Shown here: piece after piece, positions 62,530 through 64,000 of the stretch
How positions within the stretch are numbered: position 1 is the first letter of the stretch
Layout of the letters: every line of letters begins with the position of its first letter
Assembly (NCBI RefSeq): GCF_001761385.1
Contig: NZ_CP017476.1
Span: 3,089,501-3,153,500 of the forward strand
Source: Hydrogenophaga crassostreae
GTDB lineage: Bacteria; Pseudomonadota; Gammaproteobacteria; Burkholderiales; Burkholderiaceae_C
Length of the DNA stretch: 64,000 nt
Direction: 5' to 3'
Program-made: the position numbers and the translations under genes
Notes under the pieces: generated by a model
Seen by the model: only the letters and a program-made list of their open reading frames with translations
Told to the model about the DNA's origin: nothing
Database searches by the model: none

Positions 62530-62547
62530 CTGTCACACGGTTTTCAC
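62530..62547 (+). promoter_or_regulatory. Candidate Pho box upstream of PhoX 2
   Basis: Reads CTGTCACACGGTTTTCAC: a near-consensus CTGTCAC half, four bases, and a TTTTCAC half with the correct 11-bp spacing. It is 51 bases upstream of the GTG at 62599, a distance that fits a PhoB site overlapping a -35 region. Confidence 0.4.
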
Positions 62548-62598
62548 ACAGCCTCGCCACACTCCGCTGCGGTACATGAACCCTTCTTGAGGAACACC

Positions 62599-64000
62599 GT
62601 GAGCAAAAACACCCAACGCCCCACCGACTCTTTCAGCGGCGACGACATCAACACCAGCGCCAACCCGCAGTTCGACCACGTGCTGCAAGCCCGCCTGAGC
62701 CGGCGCAACATCTTGCGCGGCTCCATCGGCATGGCCGGCATGGGCCTGATCGGCGCCGCTGGCCTGGCCGGCTGCGCCAGCAGCGCCCCCATGACACCGG
62801 TTGCCAAAGCGCTCACCAGCCTGGGCTTCAAGCCCGTGGCCAAGGGCATGACCGATGCCGTGATCGTGCCCGAAGGCTATTCGGCACAGGTCATCTACGC
62901 GCTGGGCGACCCGCTGTCGGCCAACGTGCCCGCGTTCAAGAACGACGGCACGGACGAGCACTTTGACCAGCGCGCCGGCGACCACCACGACGGCATGGAG
63001 TGGTTCGGCCTCGACGAACAAGGCAAGCCTTCGCGCCACGGCGCCACGCGCGGCCTGATCGCGATGAACCATGAAGCCACGACCGACGAAAAACTCTCCT
63101 CCTTCTTCATTCATGCCAACGGCGGCACGGCCACCCTGCCTCGCCCCACGGCCGAAGTCGACAAAGAGCTCATGATCCACGGCCTGTCCGTGGTTGAAAT
63201 GCGCAAGCAGGGAGATCGCTGGGCCTACAACCCTGCCTCCGGCTACAACCGCCGCGTGACCACGATGTCCGAAGCCGCCATCCATGGCCCGGCCCGCGGC
63301 AGCGAGCACCTGGTGACCCGTTTCTCCTCCGACGCCAGCAAGGTGCGCGGCACGCTCAACAACTGCGGCGCCGGCCCAACCCCTTGGGGCACCTACGTGT
63401 CGGGCGAAGAAAACTGGTTTGGCTATTTCCACCGCGACGCCAAAGACGACACCGCACGCAAAGGCGACAAACAGGTACAGGCACTCAACCGATACGGCCG
63501 CAAAGCCGGCGCCGCGAGCCGCCACGGCTGGGAAAGCGCAGGCCAAGCCGATCAATACGCCCGCTGGAACAACAGCGCCACCGGCGCCAGCGCCAAAGAC
63601 GACTACCGCAACGAGATGAACACGTTCGGCTACATCGTCGAGCTCGACCCCTACGACAAGGCCCAGGTGCTGCGCAAGCGCAGCGCGCTGGGCCGCATGG
63701 GTCACGAAAACGTAACCTTCTCCCCAGTGGAGCCGGGCAAGCCGGTGGTCGCCTACATGGGTGACGACTCGCGTGGCGAGTACATGTACAAATTCGTCTC
63801 CGATGCCCTGTGGGACGCCGCCGACGCCAGCAACCGCCTGGCCGCTGGCGACAAATACCTCGACAAAGGCACGCTGTACGTCGCCCGCTTCAAGGAAGAC
63901 GGCACCGGCGAATGGATCGAGCTGTCGATGAAGAACCCTAAGATCGCAGGCCATGCGGCTTTCCAGTTCACATCCGAAGCCGATGTGGCCATCTTCACCC
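62599..64000 (+). CDS. PhoX family phosphatase 2 (DUF839), cut by the window edge
   Basis: The frame starts at a GTG at 62599 with GAGGA seven bases upstream and stays open to the window edge, giving 467 residues of an unfinished protein. A twin-arginine signal with SRRNILRGSIGMAGMGLIG is followed by LAGCAS, a possible lipobox. The mature part has PhoX wording: AVIVPEGYSAQVIYALGDPL, MEWFGLDEQGKPSRHGATRG, CGAGPTPWGTYVSGEENWFG (metal-binding Cys and Glu residues) and MGHENVTFSPVEPGKPVVAYMGDD. The large antisense frame through it is a shadow. Different enough from PhoX 1 to be an old paralogue. Confidence 0.9.
   Translation, partial: MSKNTQRPTDSFSGDDINTSANPQFDHVLQARLSRRNILRGSIGMAGMGLIGAAGLAGCASSAPMTPVAKALTSLGFKPVAKGMTDAVIVPEGYSAQVIYALGDPLSANVPAFKNDGTDEHFDQRAGDHHDGMEWFGLDEQGKPSRHGATRGLIAMNHEATTDEKLSSFFIHANGGTATLPRPTAEVDKELMIHGLSVVEMRKQGDRWAYNPASGYNRRVTTMSEAAIHGPARGSEHLVTRFSSDASKVRGTLNNCGAGPTPWGTYVSGEENWFGYFHRDAKDDTARKGDKQVQALNRYGRKAGAASRHGWESAGQADQYARWNNSATGASAKDDYRNEMNTFGYIVELDPYDKAQVLRKRSALGRMGHENVTFSPVEPGKPVVAYMGDDSRGEYMYKFVSDALWDAADASNRLAAGDKYLDKGTLYVARFKEDGTGEWIELSMKNPKIAGHAAFQFTSEADVAIFT

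Noticed and set aside
62533..63954. Large open frame of 473 residues on the minus strand
   Set aside because: It lies antisense to the PhoX 2 gene, whose plus-strand frame has a ribosome binding site, Tat signal and family motifs. The minus frame is Val/Gly/Ala-rich without pattern, a common artefact opposite GC-rich genes.

Overview
The window is a 64 kb piece of a high-GC, gene-dense bacterial chromosome with no tRNA, rRNA, CRISPR array, transposase or prophage gene that I can see. Gene content and order point to the betaproteobacterial order Burkholderiales, most likely Comamonadaceae (a Hydrogenophaga/Acidovorax-like organism). The signs are dapA followed by bamC, a TakP-type TRAP operon, an xseB-ispA-dxs operon, polA beside a DUF2782 gene and thrB, a BPSS1780-type membrane protein, and paired Tat-exported PhoX phosphatases. 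The genus is inference.

Layout. 1-3.7 kb: start of an MrpA-type antiporter, an MFS transporter, rmuC and a RidA-family gene. 4.4-11.9 kb: a three-gene cluster of a DUF2126/transglutaminase giant, an ATP-grasp/alpha-E fusion and a small transglutaminase with a Ser-Gln tail; it resembles a predicted but little-studied peptide-modification system. 12.1-14.2 kb: small enzymes (histidine phosphatase, GNAT, and a tyrosine phosphatase fused to a YdeI-like domain). 14.2-18.1 kb: CoA and flavin metabolism (two crotonases, an unassigned possible hot-dog protein, a nitronate monooxygenase). 18.2-20.0 kb: Na+/H+ antiporter and a DUF4189 lipoprotein. 20.3-25.3 kb: parE, a lytic transglycosylase and parC on the minus strand. 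25.5-29.6 kb: MFS transporter, a 42-residue small protein, a methyltransferase, dapA and bamC. 29.7-33.1 kb: an alanine-rich lipoprotein built of eight 11-residue repeats, a conserved hypothetical, a RoxA-type ribosomal oxygenase, an FKBP isomerase and dut. 33.2-36.7 kb: TRAP transporter for probable 2-oxo acids. 37.0-40.1 kb: isoprenoid operon. 40.4-42.8 kb: Rieske oxygenase and EamA transporter, separated by two inverted copies of a palindromic repeat. 43.1-51.6 kb: three paralogous membrane histidine kinases without a response regulator, with a sulfurtransferase between the first two. 51.6-55.2 kb: ZIP transporter, dienelactone hydrolase, PhoD-like phosphatase. 55.2-60.3 kb: polA, then DUF2782, thrB and a membrane protein. 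60.3-64 kb: two divergent PhoX phosphatases, the second cut by the window edge, with a candidate Pho box facing each.

The most unusual parts are the triple kinase array with a shared, unnamed membrane sensor region, the ATP-grasp/transglutaminase cluster, the hendecad-repeat lipoprotein, the phosphatase-YdeI fusion and the 42-residue small protein. Functions are assigned by recognising motifs and family resemblance in the translated sequence; no database search was run.
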